A stretch of 64,000 nucleotides of DNA. Source: Nematostella vectensis. Its lineage: Eukaryota > Cnidaria > Anthozoa > Actiniaria > Edwardsiidae. The DNA lies in the NCBI RefSeq assembly GCF_932526225.1, contig NC_064043.1:8609501-8673500 (forward strand), read 5' to 3'. The notes under the pieces are model-generated. The model saw nothing but the letters and a program-made list of their open reading frames with translations. It was not told where the DNA came from and did not search any database. Numbering within the stretch: position 1 is the stretch's first letter; each line of letters opens with the position of its first letter. Below are positions 25,950 to 37,900 of this stretch, piece after piece. The position numbers and the translations under genes were made by a program.

Positions 25950-28900
25950 GGGGGTGCGTTCGAACCCCCTTCCCACCCCTGACTTGCGCTAAGAGACCAC
26001 GTGACTGTTTGGCTGGCGAACTAGCGCGCGCTCAGGCTTTTAGCGGGAAAATAACAGCAACAAAAAAACAACTTATTACGCGCTTACGAAAAAAGGCCGG
26101 GTTTTTTTCCAGAAAGGGTTTAGTTTCATTTAAAGATTATTTAAATATTTTTTTTTGTCGTTCTCTGGTTTGACAGGCGCACTTATTTCTGTGATTATTT
26201 TGGTTTGAATTTGCCGCCAAGAAAGGTCACGTGATCTCTTAGCGCAACTGTCAATCAGGATGATGGAGGGCAAATCGACATCGTTACTCACCGAGGGTTA
26301 CAGTGCTGTAGAAAACAGCCAATGATCTTGAGCGTGAACACACGAATAGATTCCAAGGAAGAATCAAGGAAACGGAACAACGCTCTGAATAAGGAAAACG
26401 ATCTGGCGTTAGCTTTAACCACTACGACGGCAATCATAGGCCGAGGCCCATTACACTCGTTAACGGTAGAATTTTCAACTGTCAAAAATTTCGTACAGTT
26501 ACGTGTTTCACCACATGGGGTCATTGTACAAGACCCGTATGAACAGTGTCAAAATGTGAAGAATATATGGCGTTCCATTTAAACACCGTTACCGGGACGA
26601 ATTTTTGAGCGAAAATTCGACCATCACGCACCTGTTGTTGTTTTAATTGTTGATATTGTTGTTGCTGTTGTTGTTGTTGTTGTTGCTATTGTTGTTGTCT
26701 GAGCGTGTTATTGTTATTGTTGTTTGAGACTTGTGTTGTTGTTCTAGTTGTTGTTGTTGTTGTTGTTGTTATAGTTGTCATTGTCGTTGTACTTACCTAA
26801 AACCGTCGACCTTGTCGATAGCATCCACTGCTACTTCCGGCTGCTCGGTCATGATTGACAAGACGAGCTGAAGGACGTCCAAGATGTTCCCCTCCTGTTC
26901 AACAAGGAACACCTTGTTACTAAGACTACACGCAGTTTATATCTAATTGGAAATATCACAAAAGCTTTCTCATATCAGACAATGGAATAGGATGCTCTCT
27001 TTAACTTTGTATTTTGGATGACAAACCGGCGGCTGACAAAGACACCATTTTACGCTCCCCCCCGGAATACCAAGTCCAAATCCATTTCCATCGGCTAATT
27101 CAATCTAGGAATTTTGATACTTCCAATCAAATACCGTGAATAAAGGCATCAGACTTCAATCGTGGATGTTAGTTTCCTTGCAAATGAACCGCTTTTTTTT
27201 TCAATTACAAACAATTACAAAGGAATGGTTGATCAACATTCTTTAATAGTTCACTCACCTCCTCATTGACCACCAAATACTCCAGGATGCTCTGCAATTC
27301 CTCCTCAGCAATTCCGCGGTCCTGGATATAAAAATCATAGAAAATTCAGAGTAAGATAAGTCAAGATTTTGCTGGAGCTTGGCAAGGAAAAGAAAGCTTA
27401 TATGAAAGCGCCAAAATTTCGCTGCCGCGACAACACAACCTCACATACAAAAGGCCACAAAAGAAATTGCCACAGACATGCTGCGACGATGAAACGAGAT
27501 AATAAGCAGAAGATCATGTTCATAGAGTTTTGCTAAAATACAGTAAATCATCCATAGCTGTTGTTTTCTAATATTACCTTCAGAACAAGTTGTTTGACGA
27601 GGAGAAGAAGGAACGCTCTAAGCGACCGAACTTCTTCCTTGTTAGGACGCGAAGGAGTCACTAGAGAAAAAAAGTCGATAGAAAGAGCTGAAACGTTCAG
27701 CGAATGGAAAACAAGAGCGTCATGTTCAAGAAGGGTAATCCGAATTGATAAAGGATTGATGCAAAAATATTTCCAAAATAGGGCTTTCGTCTTCAATATA
27801 AAAACAATTGTGTAGCATATTAACATTAGTTTTGGCGAAAGTTTTAATGAAACTTTCCCATAAATTGGAAATTCACGGCCCTGAAAAACTCTTAATAAAG
27901 TCTTCTTAAACATTAAAAAGAGTCAAGTACCAGCATTGGTATATTTGCAGGCCTCTATTTAAACCAGCTTTTGCTGAATTAGACTTGCCTGCTTAAATAT
28001 TGCTATAAAAAATATTAATTACTATGGTTCAAACCCCTGACTACTTGGGTATTTTGGAAGATAGTTTGGATAAAATCCACTAAGCGGGACAATGCCGATG
28101 TAGAAAAGTTGCTAAAGCAAGACGGTCATTAAACAATGACAGACCTGGCGCTCCATCAGCGATGACGTCATGGGGTCTATCGAGCCAATAGTATTTCTTG
28201 AGCATGTTCATGAGCCTGGTGACACCGACCTCACGGCGCATGTGCGCCGCACAGCCAAGACCAGTCACGAGGTCCGTGGCAAACACACTGAACAGCTGAA
28301 GCTGAACCTGCAAGAAAACCGGTCATAACTGGTCAAACAGGTTTGCCCCTCAAAAAAGGTATAGTTACTGGTATTACTATTTACTTTATAAAACAATTGA
28401 AACTGGGAGAACAGTAAACAGGAAAAGTAATAACCTAGCCTACCATACAAGTTGAGCTAGTTTTACTGCGTTTTCCAATACAATAGGCAAGCAGGGGTAT
28501 TTACCCAGAATGCACACTCCCTTGGGTGAAAGTGAAAGGGGCGGTCACTTGCCTTTGCAGGGGTATTCACCCACAGATTGGACAACAATCAGAGGGAAGG
28601 AAAGGGGCGGCCTACTTGCCTTTGCAGGGGTATTCACACACAGATTGGGTGACAAGAGGAAAGGAAAGGGGCGGCCTACTTGCCTTTGCAGGGGTATTCA
28701 CCCACAGATTGGGGTTAAACATCATGTGGTCCAGTAGATTGCCAAGAAGTGCCCCGCTTCCTGGAGTGTAGAGTAAATGCCTGGAAAGAACTAGAGTATG
28801 AGATGCACAAGCACAAGAGATAGATAACAAAGGACCCTAGTCAGTCACACTTTTGTAGTTATTTTTATTGCATATTTGAAGACATTTCGAAATAAACATC

Positions 28901-31900
28901 TAAAAGATGTTTCATACTTTATTTACAGAGTTCACATGTCTTTTTGAGTGACAAACTCACACCAAATAAACACAGAAATAGCTGGGGCCTTCACGCCAGA
29001 GAGTAAAGAGAAAGTAAAATATTTCAATGATAATAAGACCTAATAAGACATAATAGGCCCTGAATAAGTTGCTTTTTGTTGTTCTTATTTTGCTGAAAAG
29101 CCGGGCCGCGCGCGATTTGCCACCCAAAAAGACAGAATAGGCCGTTGGAAATGGGTGCTTTACTCGCACTTGGTATTTTTCTAGAATTGCAGAGACTCAC
29201 CTTGCGAGGGACAGTAAAATGTTGAGCGACTGCTCGGTGAGATGGGATGTTTGCATCTGCAGAAAACACATTTTTGAGAATGACAAGAAGGAAAAGGAAA
29301 CCAATACACACGCATCCCTTGGATGCAATTAGAGTTTGGTGCAATAGATTTCAAATTAGCTATCAACTATGGACATTTACCTTTTCTAAGATGTTGCTGA
29401 TGACCAGGAACCCCTGACATTGCATCATCTGCTGTTGACTGGTGGAGGAACTCTTCAACAGATCGGAGAGCAATGAGAGCAACTCAGCGCTAAAAACACA
29501 AAAGGAATCGCGGTTTTTACTAATACTAAAAGTTTTTAACGTTACACTCGTTTTTAGTCACACGTACAAGTGCACCCTCTGCCTTTTGTTTACGAGTCGC
29601 AACTGTGTTATGGTGGACGTCAATCATAAGTTTTTAATTCTTCCAATTCTGCATCTGTCACAGCTTTAGATCGATCACAGCCAAAATGGCATCAAAGTGG
29701 ATCGCCTTCTTAGCTACTCTGTCACCGAGGAATACCGATAAACACAAAGCGATCAATTGGATAAAATTAGAAAAGGTTCCTTATTGCTGTTGTTGATTTA
29801 GTGCATATGTATATCTCGTCTGCTTTCTTGACGCCTTGTTTTTCAGCGTTCTCTTACTGGTTAGCGGTCTAACGGCTGCCGTAACGGCGAAATGGCTTCC
29901 GTCACCAAAAACCAGTCGGAAACAAAAAACACGAGGTGCACGTGTGACTGAAACGAGTGTAATGATGATAACAAAAATTGAAGAGTTATGAATATGATAT
30001 AATGAAGATTTTAAAACAGTTTTTTTCATGTATACCAAAACCGGATGATGCCATGCTGGAAAGGTTAGGAGAAGCACAAAGGCGGCGGGAACACAAGGTG
30101 AAACTATGTAATACAGATGATAGCGTGCGTACGCCCCAACATCTTTTATAAAATGATACAATGACAATGATGGTGATGCGATGATAATCATAATACTGCT
30201 GCTGATGATGATGATGATGATGAAATTGAGCTTTAATATCACACAGATTAGTAAGCTACATTACTTACCAGATCGTACGGTCAACATCTGACCCGTCTTC
30301 ATTTTGCACAAAGTCGAGTTGCGTAAAAAGTGGAAGAAGAATCTACAACCGCAAGGAAAGCAAACGTCTTAACAAGTATTGTTTGCAACTCTTGTGGCAT
30401 CCCTCTAAAGTACTTTTGATATACGAACCTGAATGCCGCCAAGGGAGTTCAGGGCGCTCTGAAACGAGTGGGTCTGCACAGCTTGCACTCCCTGAAACAA
30501 ACCCGATATTATTGTTACGCTCGTAGACAAGAAAGTAAAAGCTAAAAGTATGTGCCTAAGGGTCTTTACAATAGCAGTGCCCATATCATGTGATCACTTG
30601 TTCTAATCTCAAAAGTGAGGATGTAATGTATCAGTGTGATCACTTGTTCTCAAATGTGACCGTAAAGGTGAGGATGTGTGTAATGTATCAGTGTGATCAT
30701 TTGTTCTTGAATGTGACCGTAAAGGTGAGGATTTGTGTATTGCATGAATGTGATCACTTGTTCTCAAATGTGACCTTAAAGGTGAGGATGTAATGTATCA
30801 GTGTGATCACTTGTTCTTGAAAGTGACCTTAAAGGTGAGGATTTGTGTAATGTATCAGAGTGATCACTTGTTCTTGAATGTGACTTTAAAGGTGAGGATT
30901 TGTGTAATGTATCAGTGTGATCACTTGTTCTTGAAAGTGACCTTAAAGGTGAGGATTTGTGTAATGTATCAGTGTGATCACTTGTTCTTGAATGTGACTT
31001 TAAAGGTGAGGATTTGTGTAATGTATCAGTGTGATCACTTGTTCTTGAATGAGACTTTAAAGGTGAGAATGTAATGTATCAGTGTGATCACTTGTTCTTA
31101 AAAGTGACCTTAAAGGTAAGGATTTGTGTAATGTATGAGTGCGATCACTTGTTCTTGAATGTGCCCGTTAATGTGAGGATTTGTGTAATATATCAGTTTG
31201 ATCACTTGTTCTCGAATGTGACCTTGAAAGGGGTCAGTACGCAGCTCTTACAAGCTGCAATTTGATTGAGCAAATGAACAATATCCGCACCTCGACACGA
31301 AGAACGAGAAGAATGGGGAAAAAACTCCTTTGTAGAACAAAGATAATAGGAGACTAAGCAGCTGCGTACTTACTCCTTGAAAGGTGAAGATGTAATGTAT
31401 CAGTGTGATCATTTGTTCTTCAATATAACCTTAAAGGTGAAAATGTGTGTGATCTATCAGTGTGATCCCTCGTTCTCAAATATTACCTCGAGCATGAGGG
31501 CATGTGGTGAATGGCAGAAGTAGGAGGCGTTCTCTGTGGGGGAGGCCTCCATACAGAGTTGCTGGTCACACGCCTTTGGGCTGTACATGAACATGATCGT
31601 GGAAGCCAAGTGACCATCATACAAAACCTAGGGAAACCATAGCAACATGACGTAATTCCATAACGTGGTGGAAACCATAGCAACATGACGTCACACAAAA
31701 CCCAGGGGAAACCATAGCAACATGACGTCATTCCAGAACGTGGTGGAAACCATAGCAACATGACGTCATACAAAACCCAGGGGAAACCATAAAAACATGA
31801 CGTCATTCCAGAACGTGGTAGATACCAAAGCAACATGACGACTATAGAACGTAGGGAAAACCATAGGAACATGACGTCATACAGAAAGTAGGGGAAACCA

Positions 31901-34900
31901 TAGAAACATGGCGTCATACAGAACGTAGGGGAAACCTTTGCAACATGACATCAAACAGTACGTAGGGGAAACCATAGCAAGATGACATCATACAGTACGT
32001 AGGGGATGCCATAGCAACATTACGTCATCCAGAACTTGGTGAAAAACAAAGCAACATGACGTCATACATAACGTAGGGGAAACCATAGCAACATGACGTT
32101 ATGAGAAAGCAACATGACGTTATGAGAAACGTGTACAAAACAAGATATGACCACGGACATCACCTGATCGACATACCTTTTTGTCCTGTTCAGAGAGTGG
32201 TATATCGATCTCTGCGGCGAACTTGAATTGACCCTAGATTCCACAGGCAAGCAGATTTGAAAATAGCCCATACAAAATAAAATACGCAAAAAAATCATGA
32301 GCCACAGCATTTTCACAGACAATAAAAATACAAGGAACGTGAACTGATAGGATTATTTCAGCAGCAGCTGATAATAAAAAAACCACGAATCTCTTTAAAC
32401 GGCCCCAGAGGAGGTTATCTATTCATGCCGTGTTTGAATAAAAAGGTTCGATTAATTATCGTTAATTAATTGTAGTGGTTTCTAGAACTAGTTAATTACT
32501 TAATACCTGGTACCCCGGTCCCAGTCTGTGCATGGCTGCTATGGTATTTGGTAGACTATAATATGACCACATACCCTGTACCCCGGTCCCCGTCTGTGCA
32601 GGGCTGCTATTGTGTTTGGTAGACTATTACATGACCACATACCCTGTACCCCGGTCCCAGTCTGTGCATGGCTGCTATGGTATTTGGTAGACTATTAAAT
32701 GACCACATACCCCGTACCCCAGGACCAGTATGTGCATGGCTGCTATGGTATTAGGTAGACTATTATATGACTACATACCCTGTACCCCGGTCCCCGTCTG
32801 TGCATGGCTGCTATGGTGTTTGGTAGACTATTACATGACCACATAGCCTGTACCCCGGTCCCAGTCTGTGCATGGCTGCTATGGTATTTGGTAGACTATT
32901 ACATGACCACATACCCTGTACCCCGGTCCCAGTCTGTGCATGGCTGCTATGGTATTTGGTAGACTATTAAATGACCACATACCCCGTACCCCGGGACCAG
33001 TATGTGCATGGCTGCTATGGTATTTGGTAGACTATTAAATGACCACATACCCCGTACCCCGGGACCAGTATGTGCATGGCTGCTATGGTATTAGGTAGAC
33101 TATTATATGACCACATACCCCGTACCCCGGTCCCAGTCTGTGCATGGCTGCTATGGTATTTGGGGCAATGGACTCCGATAAAAGATACACCGCTCCTGTT
33201 TGACCACTCAACACACTCTTTGCATCAGCCTTTGGCGATGATCCGATGTAACATTTGTCAAATGGCTGCAAGAGAAAGTTATAAATAGGGTTTCGCGTTT
33301 TTGGAATGTAAAACATTTACAGAAAAAATAATATGTGCAGGTAAACACCCACATAAACCTATTTCAAATAACGTAGTCAGTGCAAATGGTTAAATGTCGA
33401 TTGGCAAATGACAGTTCTACAACCAATGGATCCCATTTTATTTCAAAGAATTGTTTATTACCCCATCACACTTCAAATTAAGTAGACAAGCATTCTCCTA
33501 TTACTTGCGCATTCATTATTTTGATCTCTTTTTATTTGTTTTTTATTGCTTTATGATGTTTTCGCACAATACCTATAGATGTCTTATCACTTTCCCAATT
33601 GAATTAATGACGTTAATTCTCATTGTTTTATAAACACGCGTTCGTGCGTTGCTGCTATTATAATTTCAATTAATGACAAGTGTTTGTTTATCATTGTTTT
33701 CTCACAATTACAACTGATTTCACGCGTACTTTTAGCATTAGCGCGTATTGCTCATTGTTTTCTCACAAATCCAATTGATGATGCGCGTTCTTTTATCATT
33801 TGCGCAAATTGCTCATTGTTTTCTCACAAATCCAATTGATGACGCGCGTTCTTTTATCATTTGCGCGAATTGCTCATTGTTTTCTCACAAATCCAATTGA
33901 TGACGCGCGTTCTTTTATCATTTGCGCAAATTGCTCATTGTTTTTTTTCACAAATCCAATTGATTACGTGCCATCTTTTAGCATTTGAGCGTACTGCTCA
34001 TTTTTTTTTACAATTCAAATTGTTAACGCGTGTTCTTTTACCATTTGCGCAAATTGATAATTGTTTTCTCACAATTCCAATTGATGACGCGCGTTTTTTA
34101 AGCATTAGCGCGTATTGCGCATTGTTTTCAAACAATTCCAATTGATGACACGCGTTTTTATACCATTTGCGCAAATTGCTTATTGGTTTCTCTCAATTCC
34201 AACTGATGACGCACGTTCTTTCAGCATTAGCGCGAATTGTTCATTGGTTTCTCACAATTAAAGTAGATGACGCGCCTTTTTTTCACATTATCGCGAATTG
34301 TTCATTGGTTTCTCACAATTCAAATAGATGACGCGCGTCCGTTAACATTTGCGCAAATTGCTCATTGATTTCTCACAATTCCAACTGATGACGCGCGTTC
34401 TTTAGGCATTACCGCGTATTGCTCATTGTTTTCAAACAATTCCAATTGATGACACGCGTTCTTAAACCATTTGCGCAAATTGCTCATTGACTTCTCACAA
34501 TTTCAACTTATGACGCGCGTTTTATAGGCATTAGCTCGAATTGCTCATTGTTTCCTTACAAATCCAACTGATTACGTGCCATCTTTTCACATTTGCGCAA
34601 ATTGCTCATTGTTTTCTCACAATTCCAATTGATGACGCGCGTTCTTCAAGCATTAGCGCGTATTGCTCATTGTTTTCAAACAATTTCAATTGATGACACG
34701 CGTTCTTAAACCAATTGCGCAAATTGCTTATTGACTTCTCACAATTCCAACTTTTGACGCGCGTTCTTTAGGCATTAGCTCGAATTGCTCATTGTTTTCT
34801 TACAAATCCAACTGATTACGTGCCATCTTTTCACATTTGCGCAAATTGCTCATTGTTTTCTCACAATTCCAATTGATGTCGCGCGTTCTTCAAGCATTAG

Positions 34901-37900
34901 CGCGTATTTCTCATTGTTTTCAAACAATTTCAATTTATGACACTCGTTCTTATACCATTTGCGCAAATTGCTTATTGATTTCTCTCAATTCCGACTGATG
35001 ACGCACGTTCTTTCAGCATTAGCGCGTATTGTTCATTGGTTTCTCAAAATTCCAATAGATGACGCGCCCTTTTTTTCACATTTGCGCAAATTGGAAGTTG
35101 GAATTGTGAGAAATCAATGAGCAATTCGCGCAAATGCTTATTGTTTTCCCACAATTCCAATAGATGACGCGCGTTCTTTTACATTTGCGCAAATTGTTCA
35201 TTGATTTCTCACAATTCCAACTGATGACGCGCGTTCTTTAGGCATTAGCGCGTATTGCTCAATGTTTTCTCACAAATCCAATTGATTACGTGGCATCTTT
35301 TAGCATTTGCGCAAATTGCTCATTGTTATCTCACAATTCTAACTGATGACGCGCGTTCTTTTACATTTGCACAAATTGCTCATTGTTTTCTCACAAATCC
35401 AATCGATTACGTGCCATCTTTTAGCATTAGCGCATAATAGTAATTGATTTCTCTCAATTCCAATTGATGACGCGCGTTCTTTTAGCATTAGCGCGAATTT
35501 CTCATTGTTTTCTCATAATTCCAATTGATGAACGTGCGTTCTTTTACCATTTGCGCAAATTTCTCATTGTTTTCTCATAATTCCAATTGATGACGCGCGT
35601 TCTTTTACCATTTGCGCAAATTTCTCATTGTTTTCTCACAAATCCAATTGATGACGCGCGTTTGATTACCATCTGCGCGCATTGCTCATTGTTTTCTCAC
35701 AAATCCAATTGATAACGCGCGTTCTTTTGGCATTAGCGGGTATTGCTCATTGTTTTCTCACAATTCCAATTGATTACGCGCGTTCTTTTGGCATTAGCGG
35801 GTATTGCTCATTGTTTTATCACCATTCCAATTGATTACGCGCGTTCTTTTGTCATTAGCGCAAATTGCTCATTGTTTTCTCACAATTCCAATTGATTACG
35901 CGCGTTCTTTTGTCATTAGCGGGTATTGCTCATTGTTTTATCACAATTCCAATTGATTACGCGCGTTCTTTTAGCATTAGCGCAAATTGCTCATTGTTTT
36001 CTCACAAATCCAATTTATTACGTGCCATCTTTTAGCATTAGCGCGAATTGCTAATGTTTTCTTACAATTCCACATGATTTTCATTTGTGGATTTTTCTCA
36101 TTGTTCTCTACATAGGCGTTTGTCTATTTCTCGCGGACAACACGTACTCGTGTATAATTACTCTATTATAAATACTCTATTATCGCGTTTACCCACAGTT
36201 GTCGCAACTTAAATACCCTATTATCGCGTTTACCCACAGTTGTCGCAACTTTCGCCAAATTGTTACATATTTGTTATTGGTGACAAGTTCTCACATGACA
36301 TAGCGTACAAGACCTCACGTGACATAGCGTACAAGACTTCACGTGACATGGCGTACACCAACCTCGTGCGTACTGAGAAGAGTCACGTGACAGCGTACAA
36401 GACCTCACGTGACATAGCGTACAAGACCCCACGTGACATAGCGTACAAGACCTCACGTGACATAGCGTACAAGACTTCACGTGACATTGCGTACACCAAC
36501 CTCGTGCGTACTGAGAAGAGTCAAGTCCCCGGATGATACCAGCTTGCCGTTTACAAAACACCGCACTTCACTTGACCGGAAACGGTTGTAAGCGTGTACC
36601 ACGGTCACCATGTACCACTGCAAGAGAACGATTAAGAAAAACTTATAAACAACTACAGTCCCTGCAAGGACACCCACTAGAAAATGTCAACCACTCCTAC
36701 ATTTGAAAATTTGCAATTCTATTTGCAAGGAAAACTAAAAACAACTAGGCATGATTGAAGTCCGATGCTTGGTTAACTATAGTTGATTCTATAACTATAG
36801 TATTTCAGTTGCTCGCTTGAATTAACCGATGGAAATGGATGTTTTGTGCGATTCGGTGTTGTGCGGGTTGGCTTGGTTGAAGGGCACCTTGTTATTATGA
36901 ACAGATTTCCAAAGTCCTGATGAAAAATGGCTTAGACTTTTTTTAAAATCTTAACCTGTTTAATATGAGCACGATTACTAAGGACGATGTAATTGGTCCA
37001 AATGGTGTCTGTATCCAAAAAGAGACGTTGGGCTAGCGAACCGTGCACGATGCATTTTTTGGAAGATTCGTAGCAAAATTGATCTTTTGTCATTGTTTTA
37101 AGGCCATGATACCCAGTAATATAAGTATTGTTATAAAACATAATACCCTGAAACACGGTTTCATTCTCAGACAGTCATTTCACCTTCTGAGGCTGAAAGT
37201 CAAACTTGACAAGATGAGTGTAGGTCTTGTTGTCTTTCTTGCCGGCTTTCACTGCTGCCTCAAGAACAAGCATTGGGCCAGAGAAATGTGCGGAGTAGCC
37301 AAGACCTTTGCCAGTGCGGAAACTAGAAAGAAACATGACACCCAGTCAGCCCGACCTCGGATTAAACTGTGGCCAACCACTGGGTCTAACACAGGCTTTT
37401 CTTATTACCCCTTTCCTGTTGAAAAAATGAATCTGATACCATCGTTGCAGCTATAATACAGAATTACGAGACACGTGTGCTAAAGTCAAAGGTATGAGAA
37501 GGACACTTAAGCAGACTCCAAGGCCACACATAGCTCACCCAGGGACAAGGCCACACATAGCTCACCCAGGGGCAAGGCCACACATAGCTCACCCAGGGGC
37601 AAGGCCACACATAGCTCACCCAGGGACAAGGCCACACATAGCTCACCCAGGGACAAGGCCATACATAGCTCACACATGGACAAGGCTACACATAGCTCAC
37701 CCAGGGACAAGGCCACACATAGCTCACACATGGACAAGGCCACACATAGCTCACCCAGGGACAAGGCCATACATAGCTCACACATGGACAAGGCTACACA
37801 TAGCTCACCCAGGGACAAGGCCATACATAGCTCACCCAGGGACAAGGCCATACATAGCTTACACAGGGACAATGCCACACATAGCTCACCCAGGGACAAG

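Noticed and set aside
29781-30242. 153-codon minus-strand ORF in intron 13
   Set aside because: Reads through a GAT microsatellite and lacks family resemblance.
33690-36060. Possible CRISPR-like array
   Set aside because: Regular 61-bp units have no unique spacers and the sequence is animal intron; it is a minisatellite.
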